Assembly: GCA_946480175.1 (NCBI GenBank)
Contig: CAMLIK010000019.1
Coordinates: forward strand, 1-34,107
Length of the DNA stretch: 34,107 nt
DNA from: an uncultured Gilliamella sp.
Lineage (GTDB): Bacteria > Pseudomonadota > Gammaproteobacteria > Enterobacterales > Orbaceae
Direction of reading: 5' to 3'
In this document: positions 1 through 8,758 of the stretch, one piece after another
Numbering within the stretch: the stretch's first letter is position 1
Layout: the number at the start of each line of letters is the position of its first letter
The notes under the pieces: model-generated
The model's input: the letters and a program-made list of their open reading frames with translations, nothing else
Told to the model about the DNA's origin: nothing
Databases searched by the model: none
Program-made: the position numbers and the translations under genes

Positions 1-511
1 ATTTAGCATGAATTTGCTTATCTTGCAACTGTTTCATTCTTCTTTCTGCTCTTGAATGGGCACTAGCATCAAGAAATATTTTAACCGAGGCGTCAGTAAA
101 CACCACTGTCCCCATATCCCGACCATCAGCAACCAATCCCGGCAACTGTCTAAAGTTACGTTGACGTTGTAGTAAAGCAGTTCTTACTTCATTGATTGAT
201 GCAACTTTTGAAGCAGCTCCACCTGTCTCTTCTGTTCGTATTTCACGAGAAACATCTAAACCATCTAATAAGATTTTCACATTATCACTACTTGTATCAA
301 ATGTCAGTGGTAATTTAAGAGCCAATGTCGCTAATTGTTTAGTATCATCTAAAGCAATATTTTGTTGCAAAGCAGAGAGTGCCAACACTCGATAAATCGC
401 CCCCGAATCTAAAAGATGCCAATTAAAATGATTGGCTAACGCTTGACACAATGTACCCTTACCAACTCCACTAGGTCCATCAACAGCAATAACCGGAATA
501 TTATTAGTCAT
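1..511 (-). CDS. cmk: Cytidylate kinase (partial, 3' end beyond window)
   Basis: Phosphorylates CMP/dCMP to the diphosphates using ATP, in cytosolic pyrimidine salvage. Translating the minus strand from the ATG at 511 gives 170 residues that run off the left edge. The P-loop GPSGVGKGT is at residues 12-20. The CMP-binding stretch is seen as [12 protein letters not shown], followed by [13 protein letters not shown], the start of the lid region. All of this is characteristic of bacterial Cmk. The start is only 1 nt beyond the aroA stop, so the two are translationally close and almost surely co-transcribed. An aroA-cmk neighbourhood is common in gammaproteobacteria, where rpsA usually follows. 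Roughly the last quarter of the protein is outside the window. Confidence 0.95.
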   Translation of the reverse strand, partial: MTNNIPVIAVDGPSGVGKGTLCQALANHFNWHLLDSGAIYRVLALSALQQNIALDDTKQLATLALKLPLTFDTSSDNVKILLDGLDVSREIRTEETGGAASKVASINEVRTALLQRQRNFRQLPGLVADGRDMGTVVFTDASVKIFLDASAHSRAERRMKQLQDKQIHAK

Positions 512-512
512 G

Positions 513-1793
513 TTATATTTCACTTAATTGTTTAAATTGTTCAAAATAGTCAGGGAACGTTTTCACCGTACATTTTGGATCCAAAATGGTGACTGGTGTA
601 TCAGAAAGTGCAACCAATGAAAAACACATTGCCATACGATGGTCATTATAAGTTTTAATATCAGCATGATTGAGTTTGGTTGGAGGAATAATAGTAATAT
701 AATCCTCACCTTCCTCAACACGCGCCCCTACTTTACGTAGCTCAGTTGCCATCGCTGATAAACGATCAGTCTCTTTAACTCGCCAATTGTAAATATTGCG
801 AATAGTGGTAGGACCTTTAGCAAATAACGCAGTAGTTGCTATCGTCATTGCCGCATCAGGAATATGATTCATATCCATATCAATGCCATTCAATTCGCCA
901 CGCGTACATTCAATATAATCATCGGCCCAAGTAATTTTGGCGCCCATTTTTTCCAGCACATAGGCAAATTGGGTATCGCCTTGCAGACTCTTTTTACCAA
1001 TTCCGGTAACACGTACCGTTCCGCCTTTAATTGCCGCTGCGGCTAAAAAATACGAGGCAGAAGAGGCGTCACCTTCAACCAAATAGTGCCCCGGAGATTG
1101 ATAAGTTTGATTAGCTTTAATGATAAATTTTTGATACCTGTCATTGGTAACTGACACACCAAACATCGCCATCATCTTAATTGTGATATCAATATAAGGT
1201 TTAGACACCAGATCACCAATAATGGTAATTTCAGTATTGTTGACAGCTAATGGTGCAGCCATTAAAAGTGCGGTTAAGAATTGGCTTGATACTGAACCAT
1301 TAACCGCTATCTTACCACCTGTAAAACCACCATGGATATGTAGTGGCGGATAGCCGTCATTTTCAAGATAATCAATCTTAGCGCCCCCTTGACGCAACGC
1401 ATCGACCAAATGACCAATTGGGCGCTCTTTCATACGTGGTTCGCCAGTTAGCACAATATTGTTATCAGCTAAACAGAGTGCAGCGGCTAATGGACGCATA
1501 GCGGTACCAGCATTACCTAAAAATAGTTCTAATGGATGAGCAGAATATAATTTACCGCCTACTCCTTCTATGTCACAAATTGTTCGATCGCTTGATAATT
1601 GGTATTTGATATCCAGCGCTTTTAAAGCATCAAGCATATAACGCACATCATCACTATCAAGTAAATTAGTTAATCGGGTTTTACCATGACTAAGTGCAGA
1701 CAAAAGTAAGGCACGATTTGAAACACTTTTAGAACCAGGTAAATTAATTGTACCACTAAATTTTTTTATCGGTTGTAATGTTAAAGATAACAT
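513..1793 (-). CDS. aroA: 3-phosphoshikimate 1-carboxyvinyltransferase (EPSP synthase)
   Basis: Joins phosphoenolpyruvate to shikimate-3-phosphate, the sixth step of the shikimate pathway to aromatic amino acids. The 426 aa length matches E. coli AroA (427). Seen in the sequence: [10 protein letters not shown] near residues 18-27 (Lys22, Ser23, Arg27 of the active site), [19 protein letters not shown], the SSQF substrate loop, [10 protein letters not shown] and YNDHRMAM. No catalytic residue seems to be lost. The GNAGTAMRP form is that of class I, glyphosate-sensitive enzymes. AAAGAGAG lies 5 nt before the ATG, which supports this start. It lies between the XRE regulator (30 nt upstream) and cmk (1 nt downstream), so the three probably form one transcript. 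Confidence 0.97.
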   Translation of the reverse strand: MLSLTLQPIKKFSGTINLPGSKSVSNRALLLSALSHGKTRLTNLLDSDDVRYMLDALKALDIKYQLSSDRTICDIEGVGGKLYSAHPLELFLGNAGTAMRPLAAALCLADNNIVLTGEPRMKERPIGHLVDALRQGGAKIDYLENDGYPPLHIHGGFTGGKIAVNGSVSSQFLTALLMAAPLAVNNTEITIIGDLVSKPYIDITIKMMAMFGVSVTNDRYQKFIIKANQTYQSPGHYLVEGDASSASYFLAAAAIKGGTVRVTGIGKKSLQGDTQFAYVLEKMGAKITWADDYIECTRGELNGIDMDMNHIPDAAMTIATTALFAKGPTTIRNIYNWRVKETDRLSAMATELRKVGARVEEGEDYITIIPPTKLNHADIKTYNDHRMAMCFSLVALSDTPVTILDPKCTVKTFPDYFEQFKQLSEI

Positions 1794-1823
1794 AGTAACT
1801 CTCTTTAGTAATTTTAATATTCT

Positions 1824-2696
1824 TTAGAATTTATCTAAGGTAGCTTTCAACAATTTTATCGCTTGTTGATCTTTAGCGCTATCTTGCCACAACTTATCAA
1901 ATAAATGACGATAACGTCTAATCGCATCTTCTGATGAGGTAATTGAGGCAATACCAGTTGTCACATTAGGTAACTCGCCTAATCTAAACGGGCTCATAGC
2001 TAACGATAACGCATTATCATGTTGATAAAATATCTGAAAAGCAATAGATGGAATAGCTTGTTGCGTAATCGCAATTGTTGGTGCATAAGCTTGATCTTCA
2101 ATTAATTCAATTAAATGATAGACCTCTTTTCGAGCCAACAACATTCTTTCCGACTTTTTACCTGGTGAAATGGTTAAATTACCAACTAAACCAATATGTA
2201 AAAATCGTTCAATATTGCGTAAGCTAATTAAATTAATAACTTTTGGAGCAGATTGATAAAATTGAGTTTTACGATCATTTAAAATAGATAAAGAGGTCGC
2301 ATATTTGTGAGCTTCATTGCTTTCACTTGATTCTTTTAACATCATTGCTAAATGAGACAAATAATTGGGGGAAGTTAATAGAAAAGAAAAAGGGTCAAAA
2401 TGCGAATAAATATGGGTCGACTGTTCTTCAAGTTGACGCATTCGTTCAAAAAAACCGTCTCCACTTGAATAATATTCGGTATCAATACCTAGTAAACTAG
2501 CAAATGACGTATCTAATAAAGAAGCTAATCGTTCAAGAGTTTCAATTTTTACAATTTCGCCTTTTTCTAAACGGTAAACTGCCGCTCTTGATATTTTAAG
2601 ACTTTCAGCAACCTCTTCAGCTCTAAGAGAGGCAGCGATGCGATAAGCTCGCAATCGCTGTCCTAAAGCACAATAATCAATCGATCCAGTAATCAT
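1824..2696 (-). CDS. XRE-family helix-turn-helix regulator with large C-terminal domain
   Basis: A 290 aa putative DNA-binding protein. Residues about 8-68 form a Cro/CI-type HTH: LGQRLRAYRIAASLRAEEVA, then SLKISRAAVYRLEKGE, then a third-helix/spacer segment ending in SLLDTSFASLLG. The remaining ~220 residues are predominantly helical with no motif I recognise, and may bind a ligand or dimerise. No membrane segment is evident. The gene precedes aroA by 30 nt. Its promoter region carries a strong inverted repeat (2720-2753), which suggests autoregulation. Whether it controls aroA-cmk or distant genes cannot be told. The Shine-Dalgarno is weak before the ATG at 2696. The HTH call is firm; the target and ligand are unknown. 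Confidence 0.8.
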   Translation of the reverse strand: MITGSIDYCALGQRLRAYRIAASLRAEEVAESLKISRAAVYRLEKGEIVKIETLERLASLLDTSFASLLGIDTEYYSSGDGFFERMRQLEEQSTHIYSHFDPFSFLLTSPNYLSHLAMMLKESSESNEAHKYATSLSILNDRKTQFYQSAPKVINLISLRNIERFLHIGLVGNLTISPGKKSERMLLARKEVYHLIELIEDQAYAPTIAITQQAIPSIAFQIFYQHDNALSLAMSPFRLGELPNVTTGIASITSSEDAIRRYRHLFDKLWQDSAKDQQAIKLLKATLDKF

Positions 2697-2719
2697 AATA
2701 TACTCAAACTATTGGGATT

Positions 2720-2753
2720 TTGGCAGTGTACCATATGGTGAGTACAATGCCAA
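2720..2753 (-). promoter_or_regulatory. Promoter overlapped by inverted-repeat operator of the XRE gene
   Basis: Plus-strand arms TTGGCAGTGTAC (2720-2731) and GTACAATGCCAA (2742-2753) are inverted repeats matching at 11 of 12 positions, separated by 10 bp. On the minus strand the same DNA gives a sigma70-like promoter: -35 TTGGCA (2748-2753), 17-bp spacer, -10 TACACT (2725-2730). It lies 29-57 bp before the XRE start codon. A protein bound to the repeat would cover both promoter boxes, so repression of this promoter, most simply by the XRE protein itself, is the natural reading. That binding is inferred. Confidence 0.6.
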
Positions 2754-2796
2754 TTCCATGTAATGATATTTCAGGTTGAATCTATGTTTGAGTATC

Positions 2797-5676
2797 TTAT
2801 TTCAACAATTCATCTTGCAATGATGAAGCATTGCTGAATTCAGTAAAATCAGTAATCGCATCAGGTTGTTTTTTACCTTTCTCGGGTTGGCCTAAAACTT
2901 GCGATGCGATTACCAAACCTTTTTGATCAATAACCGAACTTTTATAAAAATCGATCAAATCTTCTTTAGTAAGCTGCTTAAGTTGCGCTATTTTCTTATC
3001 ACGCGAATCGAATTGGAAACGAGATAAACGATAGTCTGATATTAAACGTTCAAATTCTTCATCTAACGATTGTGGCGGCATAGTCTGCTCTTCGATAATG
3101 CTTCTTTTATACTGCTCAATATCATCATTAGATAATGCTTCTAATTTAGTTAACATCGTTGGAAAATATGCTTGATAACGTTTTAATAGATAGTCTGGAT
3201 CATACTGATTACTCTGAACTGCAAAGCCTAATCCTACTGATTCACTGATATAAAATGGAAAAACACCAACGATATAACCTAATTGCTCATGGCTACGCAG
3301 TTGATCAAAAAACCAAGGTGACATAATGTTAGCTAAAGTATAGCCAACCATTTGACCTTTGATTGGATCATAATTAGTTGGAAAATAGCTCATCAACAAG
3401 GCATTATCGGTACTTTTTGCTTGTTGGGTTATTCTCGCACTAAATGTAGCTTTAAGTTTGATATCATCAAACGGCGTAAACTCGACATCACGTCTTAAGG
3501 TCTTTTGCACAGCATGGTAAAGATCTAATGAGTCTTCATTTGAAAGATTACCCAAACTAATCATATAAGGTATTGATTGCGTCATCAAATTATCGCGATA
3601 AGCTTGAACATCACTTACCGTAATATTATGAGTAATTTGTCGTCTATCATCTCGTTCAAAATAGTGTGGCATTTTGGATAATGCAAGCACTGGCTCTGTT
3701 GCTAAACGTATACTTTCAAAATGGTCTGCTCCATCAAGACGTTGCAAATACCATGATTTAGCTAACTCTAGATTTTGTTCATCGATAGTCACTTGGCGAT
3801 AACTATTAAGGATGGCTAAAACCATTTCCGGTAAATGTTGATTAAAACCATTTGCGGTAATCATCAAACCATTATCACGCCCAGTTGATAACGACATCCC
3901 TGCATTACCAGCTTGAAATTGTAACTGGGTTAAATCACGACTCACAATGTAATCAAGCAACTCAAAAGCTACTGATGTTTTCGCATCTTTAAACGCTTGA
4001 TTATTACGTAACGAAACTGCAATCACTGCCTTAGGGTCTTGACTAAAATGACGACTAACAAAATGAATATGATTGCCTCGTTTACTAAATGTCGCGGGTT
4101 GAGTTTGATCATTATTTTGTCTGACAATATTAAAATTATCGGGAATATATGGATTCAACTCAGGCAAACTAAATGAAAAGGTTTTACCTAAATCTGCCCA
4201 AGTTGTTTTTAATTCATCAGTGATATTATCAACTTTATAAGGCGCATTAAGAAAATAAGCGGTTTTATTAGTAGTTTGATTTGGTGCAATCAACCAAATT
4301 CGAGCATTTTCCGGAGTAAAACTCTCAATACGCTTGATGATTGCTTCTTTATTCAAATGATCAGCAACATAATCAGAATCTAAAACATTTTTAACTGGAT
4401 AAAGTAGCATCTGATCAGATAACCACTCTACATAAGACATATCACGGTTAACATCCTTATACTTAAAAGATAAAGCAAAAATTTTCTTTATTTCGTCGTA
4501 ATAAGCATCTGAAACACCCTGTTTTTCAATTAATTGTAAATAATTAAATATAGCGGCTATCACCATATCTTTTTTCGCCAAGCCTTCATCAGTTAAAATG
4601 ACATTAATATTAAAGGTGCCGCTATTACCATAATATTGACTATCACTCGTTGCTTGAATAGCTTCAACCAAACCTTGTTTTTGTAACTGATCAGCTAACG
4701 TATTTTTACTATTATTACTTATTAGATAGATCAAGTACTCATTGGTCTTATCAGAAAATTTATTGATATCATTTTCAATCGGAAATTTTAAAGACAACAT
4801 CTTCCTCGGTTGGGCTGGTACTATCGTAATTTCTTTCCCTGTGTATTCCTGAGTAATGGCTGGTTGAGTAATTGGCGTAACAGCTATATTTTTATTCGGA
4901 ATTTTACCATAAGTAGCTTCCGCCAACTTTTGCAACTTTTTGATAGATTGATTACTATAAATCACCCCAACCATAATGTTGGCGGAATAATATTTATCAT
5001 GAAAATTAACTAGCTCATCTTGTAGTTTACTATTATCTTTATCTCGTAACGTTTCTAAATTACCACCAGAAAATTGAGATGATGGATGATTAGGATTGAT
5101 CGTTTCAGAATCAACTTGCTCAATTCGAAAACCATCACTTGAACGATACAATGTCATTTCAGCATTAACCGCATTACGTTCTTTATCGGCAAATTGAGGG
5201 TCAAAAATTGGCTTAGCAATAGCATCAGCTAAATAGTCTAACGCCGTACTAATTACCCCATTTTCAACTTCAAAGAAAAATGCAGTACGATTACCGCTAG
5301 TAGATGCATTATAGTTACCGGCATGTCGAGCCAAAAATTCTGTAAAACTTGATGGCTCAGGATATTTTTTCGAACCCATTAGCACCATATGTTCGGTATA
5401 ATGCGCTAGGCCTTGTTGAAGAACGGGATCATACAATGAACCAACAGGCAATGCGATAGAACCGAGCGATTTGGTTGCTTTGGGATCTGAAACGAGTAAA
5501 ACACGCATTTTGTTATCAAGTTCAATCACTTCATATTGACGATCATCGCGCTCGCTTTGATGAACTTTATCTAATAAAACAGCATGTTCATGATCATTTT
5601 CAATAGCAATTGAACTATTGAAAGTAAAAAGGGTTAACGCAGTAAAAAATAGAGTTCTTGTTTTCATATTATTCAT
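2797..5676 (-). CDS. ptrA: Pitrilysin (protease III), periplasmic M16 zinc protease
   Basis: A large zinc metalloprotease that degrades peptides and small proteins such as insulin-sized chains in the periplasm. It has 959 aa against 962 for E. coli PtrA, and is closely similar throughout. An N-terminal hydrophobic stretch (about residues 5-24, TRTLFFTALTLFTFNSSIA) is a signal peptide. The inverted zinc motif HxxEH is HYTEH at residues 92-96, and the third ligand is Glu173 in NAVNAEMTLY. The inactive C-terminal M16 half follows (for example PWFFDQLRSHEQLGYIVG). AAGGCGAGA lies 8 nt or less before the first ATG. In E. coli ptrA sits between recC and recB; here it does not, so its context is rearranged. 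Confidence 0.95.
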   Translation of the reverse strand: MNNMKTRTLFFTALTLFTFNSSIAIENDHEHAVLLDKVHQSERDDRQYEVIELDNKMRVLLVSDPKATKSLGSIALPVGSLYDPVLQQGLAHYTEHMVLMGSKKYPEPSSFTEFLARHAGNYNASTSGNRTAFFFEVENGVISTALDYLADAIAKPIFDPQFADKERNAVNAEMTLYRSSDGFRIEQVDSETINPNHPSSQFSGGNLETLRDKDNSKLQDELVNFHDKYYSANIMVGVIYSNQSIKKLQKLAEATYGKIPNKNIAVTPITQPAITQEYTGKEITIVPAQPRKMLSLKFPIENDINKFSDKTNEYLIYLISNNSKNTLADQLQKQGLVEAIQATSDSQYYGNSGTFNINVILTDEGLAKKDMVIAAIFNYLQLIEKQGVSDAYYDEIKKIFALSFKYKDVNRDMSYVEWLSDQMLLYPVKNVLDSDYVADHLNKEAIIKRIESFTPENARIWLIAPNQTTNKTAYFLNAPYKVDNITDELKTTWADLGKTFSFSLPELNPYIPDNFNIVRQNNDQTQPATFSKRGNHIHFVSRHFSQDPKAVIAVSLRNNQAFKDAKTSVAFELLDYIVSRDLTQLQFQAGNAGMSLSTGRDNGLMITANGFNQHLPEMVLAILNSYRQVTIDEQNLELAKSWYLQRLDGADHFESIRLATEPVLALSKMPHYFERDDRRQITHNITVSDVQAYRDNLMTQSIPYMISLGNLSNEDSLDLYHAVQKTLRRDVEFTPFDDIKLKATFSARITQQAKSTDNALLMSYFPTNYDPIKGQMVGYTLANIMSPWFFDQLRSHEQLGYIVGVFPFYISESVGLGFAVQSNQYDPDYLLKRYQAYFPTMLTKLEALSNDDIEQYKRSIIEEQTMPPQSLDEEFERLISDYRLSRFQFDSRDKKIAQLKQLTKEDLIDFYKSSVIDQKGLVIASQVLGQPEKGKKQPDAITDFTEFSNASSLQDELLK

Positions 5677-5701
5677 AGAATTCTCGCCTTATTTGGAAGA
5701 C

Positions 5702-5707
5702 AGTATA
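5702..5707 (-). promoter_or_regulatory. Possible -10 element for ptrA
   Basis: TATACT on the minus strand, about 26 nt before the ptrA ATG. The 17-nt-spaced -35 position holds only a poor match (TTCTTT), so this is a weak candidate. The rest of the 329-nt ptrA-prfC gap holds the prfC terminator and a palindrome, both listed separately; nothing else was seen. Confidence 0.25.
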
Positions 5708-5915
5708 ATCTAAATATAATTCAAAAAGAATAACTTATTAATGGGGATACTAAATCACAGCCAAAAGCTAAGAATATAAAGATATATTGAAGAATGAATA
5801 ATTACAGCTTTATTTATATGAAGAGGACAAATAGTGAGAACCAATTTTCAATAAAAATTAGCCAAGATGTAATTAAATTAACATTATCGAATTAAAAATA
5901 CAATAACTTAATAAA

Positions 5916-5940
5916 TAAAAAGGGCTAAAAAATAGCCCTC
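5916..5940 (-). terminator. Rho-independent terminator of prfC
   Basis: On the minus strand AGGGCTA, a short AT loop and TAGCCCT form a 7-bp stem, followed at once by TTTTT. It lies about 66 nt past the prfC stop codon and ends that transcript before ptrA. Confidence 0.8.
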
Positions 5941-5949
5941 ACTGATTAT

Positions 5950-5967
5950 CACTTCATTAATGAAGTG
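5950..5967. other. Perfect 18-bp palindrome after prfC
   Basis: CACTTCATTAATGAAGTG is its own reverse complement. It lies 39 nt past the prfC stop and just before the terminator. As RNA it could make a stem that blocks 3' exonucleases; as DNA it could be a dimeric protein site. The sequence alone does not decide. Confidence 0.5.
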
Positions 5968-6005
5968 TCACATCATATCACCACCATTTAAAAAACTAGA
6001 AAAAA

Positions 6006-7598
6006 CTAATGCTCACGTGTCTTTCTGAACTCTACATCAGGATATCGTTCCTGAGTTAAATTTAGATTAACCATACTTGGGGCGATATAAGATAAATTAT
6101 CACCACCATCTAAAGCCAAGTTTTGTTCGCATTTACGTTTAAACTCTTCAAGTTTCTTAACGTCGCTACATTCGACCCAACGCGCTGTAGTTACATTTAC
6201 TGGCTCATAAATCGCTTCAACGTTGTATTCAGATTTCAAGCGGGCAACGACCACGTCAAACTGTAACACCCCTACTGCACCAACGATTAAATCATTATTA
6301 GCAAGTGGTCGGAATACTTGTACAGCACCCTCTTCAGAAAGCTGAACTAGTCCTTTTAACAATTGTTTTTGTTTAAGAGGATCCTTTAAGCGAATACGAC
6401 GGAATAGTTCCGGTGCGAAGTTAGGAATACCAGTAAATTTAAGATCTTCACCCTGAGTAAACGTATCTCCAATTTGGATCGTACCGTGATTATGCAAACC
6501 AATAATATCGCCTGCATAAGCTTGTTCAACATGATCACGATCGCCAGCCATAAAGGTTAACGCATCTGAAATATTCACATCTTTAACAATGCGAACATGA
6601 CGCAGTTTCATACCTTTTTCATATTTACCTGAAACTATACGCATAAATGCAACTCTATCGCGATGTTTAGGATCCATATTGGCTTGGATCTTAAATACAA
6701 ACCCAGTGAATTTTTCTTCAGTTGCTTCAACTTTGCGTTTATCTGTTTGCCTAGGCTGAGGAGCGGGAGCCCAAGCAGTTAGGCCATCGAGCATGTGATC
6801 CACACCAAAATTACCTAATGCCGTACCAAAAAATACTGGGGTTAAATCGCCAGACAGAAAGGCATCTAAATCAAACTCATTCGATGCACCTTGAACTAAT
6901 TCGAGCTCGTCACGAAGTTGCTGAGCTAAATCATCACCAATTGTGGTATCTAATTCTGGATTATCTAAGCCTTTAATAATACGAACTTCTTGAATAGTAT
7001 GACCTTTACCAGTTTGATAAAGATAAGTCTCATCTTTAGCTAAATGGTAAACACCTTTAAACAACTTACCACAGCCAATTGGCCAAGTAATTGGTGCACA
7101 CATAATATTAAGCTCATTTTCGACTTCATCTAAAAGCTCCATCGGATCACGAATATCGCGATCGAGTTTATTCATAAAAGTTAAAATAGGTGTATTGCGT
7201 AAACGTGTAACCTCCATCAATTTACGCGTTCTATCTTCGACGCCTTTAGCTGCATCTATCACCATCAAACAGCTGTCAACAGCGGTTAATGTTCGATAAG
7301 TATCTTCTGAAAAGTCCTCATGCCCAGGGGTATCAAGCAAGTTCACTAAACAATCGTTGTAAGGAAATTGCATAACCGACGTCGTAATTGAAATACCACG
7401 CTGCTTTTCCATTTCCATCCAGTCGGACTTAGCATGTTGCGCATTAGCACCACGTCCTTTTACTGTTCCCGCTGTCTGAATGGCTTGTCCAAATAGTAAA
7501 ACCTTTTCGGTAATGGTTGTTTTACCAGCATCAGGGTGAGAGATAATTGCAAAAGTGCGACGAGCATTCACTTCGTCTAAATAAGCTTGTTCTATCAT
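6006..7598 (-). CDS. prfC: Peptide chain release factor 3 (RF3)
   Basis: A translational GTPase that removes RF1/RF2 from the ribosome after peptide release. The 530 aa length matches E. coli PrfC (529). G1 P-loop SHPDAGKT is at residues 20-27, G3 DTPGH at 89-93 and G4 NKLD at 143-146. The switch I region carries [16 protein letters not shown], typical of EF-G/RF3-like factors. The RF3-specific C-terminal domain follows, with [20 protein letters not shown]. It is transcribed away from ilvY, with a 193-nt divergent control region between the two start codons. Nothing is missing or unusual. Confidence 0.97.
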   Translation of the reverse strand: MIEQAYLDEVNARRTFAIISHPDAGKTTITEKVLLFGQAIQTAGTVKGRGANAQHAKSDWMEMEKQRGISITTSVMQFPYNDCLVNLLDTPGHEDFSEDTYRTLTAVDSCLMVIDAAKGVEDRTRKLMEVTRLRNTPILTFMNKLDRDIRDPMELLDEVENELNIMCAPITWPIGCGKLFKGVYHLAKDETYLYQTGKGHTIQEVRIIKGLDNPELDTTIGDDLAQQLRDELELVQGASNEFDLDAFLSGDLTPVFFGTALGNFGVDHMLDGLTAWAPAPQPRQTDKRKVEATEEKFTGFVFKIQANMDPKHRDRVAFMRIVSGKYEKGMKLRHVRIVKDVNISDALTFMAGDRDHVEQAYAGDIIGLHNHGTIQIGDTFTQGEDLKFTGIPNFAPELFRRIRLKDPLKQKQLLKGLVQLSEEGAVQVFRPLANNDLIVGAVGVLQFDVVVARLKSEYNVEAIYEPVNVTTARWVECSDVKKLEEFKRKCEQNLALDGGDNLSYIAPSMVNLNLTQERYPDVEFRKTREH

Positions 7599-7637
7599 AA
7601 AATTAATTAATTTAGCTGAGCAAAAAAATGATGGCGT

Positions 7638-7666
7638 ATTCTAGCAGGTCTCTATCTATATTGCCA
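7638..7666 (-). promoter_or_regulatory. Candidate prfC promoter
   Basis: On the minus strand a -10 TAGAAT (7638-7643) is preceded by 17 nt and a poor -35 TGGCAA (7661-7666). It lies about 40 nt before the prfC start. The -35 matches consensus at only three positions, so confidence is low. Confidence 0.35.
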
Positions 7667-7688
7667 TTGATGAGCACTATTTTACTAA

Positions 7689-7717
7689 TTGCATATTAAC
7701 CTACTCTAGGATATAGA
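7689..7717 (+). promoter_or_regulatory. Candidate ilvY promoter
   Basis: -35 TTGCAT (7689-7694), 17-nt spacer, -10 TATAGA (7712-7717), about 75 nt before the ilvY ATG. It is back to back with the prfC candidate promoter. Confidence 0.4.
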
Positions 7718-7791
7718 TAATAGCAGCAAATAATATCAAAAATGATATAATCAAAAATATCAACTAAATATTGCTCAATAATAAAATAAAT

Positions 7792-8694
7792 ATGAATATT
7801 CGTGACTTAAAATTGTTTTTACATCTCTGTGAAACCTGTCATTTTGGAATGAGTGCAGATGCTATGCATGTAAGTCCTTCCACCCTTTCAAGACAGATCC
7901 AACGCCTTGAAGAACAATTTGGTCACTCGTTATTTATTCGAGACAACCGGCAAGTTCAAATTAGCCACGAGGGTGAAAAAGTAAAACGTTTTGCCCAACA
8001 AGTAGTTAACCTACATCAACAACTAAAACAAGAATTAGACCAAGCCGACCAGCAGTTAGTCGGTGAGTTAACCTTATTCTGCTCAGTTACAGCAGCTTAT
8101 AGCCATCTACCGGAAATACTTGATCGCTTTCGCATCCACTACCCGCTAGTAGAAATTAAATTATCCACTGGCGATGCTGCCGATGCAGTTGAAAAAATAC
8201 AGTCCCAACAAGCTGATCTGGCCATTGCTGGTAAACCAAAACAATTACCCTCTGGTATGGAATTTATAAAGTTGGGTGAAATTGAAATGGTATTACTCAT
8301 CCCTAAACTCAATAGTTCATTTAGTGACAAATTACACCAAAAAGCCCCAGATTGGCATAACATCCCATTCATCTTACCTGAGCATGGCCCAAGCCGACAA
8401 CGAATAGATTTATGGTTTAAACAAAAAAAAATCGTCAGTCCCAAAATATATGCAACAGTAGCCGGGCACGAAGCCATTGTCTCCATGGTTGCTTTGGGAT
8501 GTGGCGTTGCGTTATTACCCAAAGTAGTAATGGAAAACAGCCCTGAAAGAGTAAGAGAACGTATTACCGAATGGTCTACCAATTTAATGGAACCGTTCGA
8601 TATTGGCATATGTGTTCAAAAAAGGCGTTTATCGGAAAAAATTATTTCAGCATTTTGGGCATTAGGTTGCCAAAATTTACCAAACCAAGAATAA
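7792..8694 (+). CDS. ilvY: LysR-family regulator IlvY
   Basis: In E. coli IlvY activates ilvC (acetohydroxyacid isomeroreductase) in response to acetolactate or acetohydroxybutyrate. This 300 aa protein starts NIRDLKLFLHLCETCHFG; the ATG at 7792 gives the family N terminus, while an upstream in-frame TTG would add seven residues. The winged HTH (residues 1-60) carries MHVSPSTLSRQIQRLEEQFG, nearly identical to IlvY. The effector domain has FCSVTAAYSHLP and STGDAADAVEKI, and VAGHEAIVSMVALGCGVALLP further on, all IlvY hallmarks. The start lacks an evident Shine-Dalgarno. Normally ilvC is divergent from ilvY; here the divergent neighbour is prfC, so its target must be elsewhere or lost. Confidence 0.93.
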   Translation: MNIRDLKLFLHLCETCHFGMSADAMHVSPSTLSRQIQRLEEQFGHSLFIRDNRQVQISHEGEKVKRFAQQVVNLHQQLKQELDQADQQLVGELTLFCSVTAAYSHLPEILDRFRIHYPLVEIKLSTGDAADAVEKIQSQQADLAIAGKPKQLPSGMEFIKLGEIEMVLLIPKLNSSFSDKLHQKAPDWHNIPFILPEHGPSRQRIDLWFKQKKIVSPKIYATVAGHEAIVSMVALGCGVALLPKVVMENSPERVRERITEWSTNLMEPFDIGICVQKRRLSEKIISAFWALGCQNLPNQE

Positions 8695-8758
8695 ATTATA
8701 TAATAAAATGTAAAAAATACGAAAATAGCACCCAATAGAAATGAAGAGAACGATTGTA

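Noticed and set aside
2797-5676. PtrA as evidence of a recBCD neighbourhood
   Set aside because: No recB, recC or recD reading frames are in the window; ptrA stands alone here.
8139-8609. 156-aa ORF antisense to ilvY
   Set aside because: It lies wholly within a well-supported gene on the other strand and resembles nothing.
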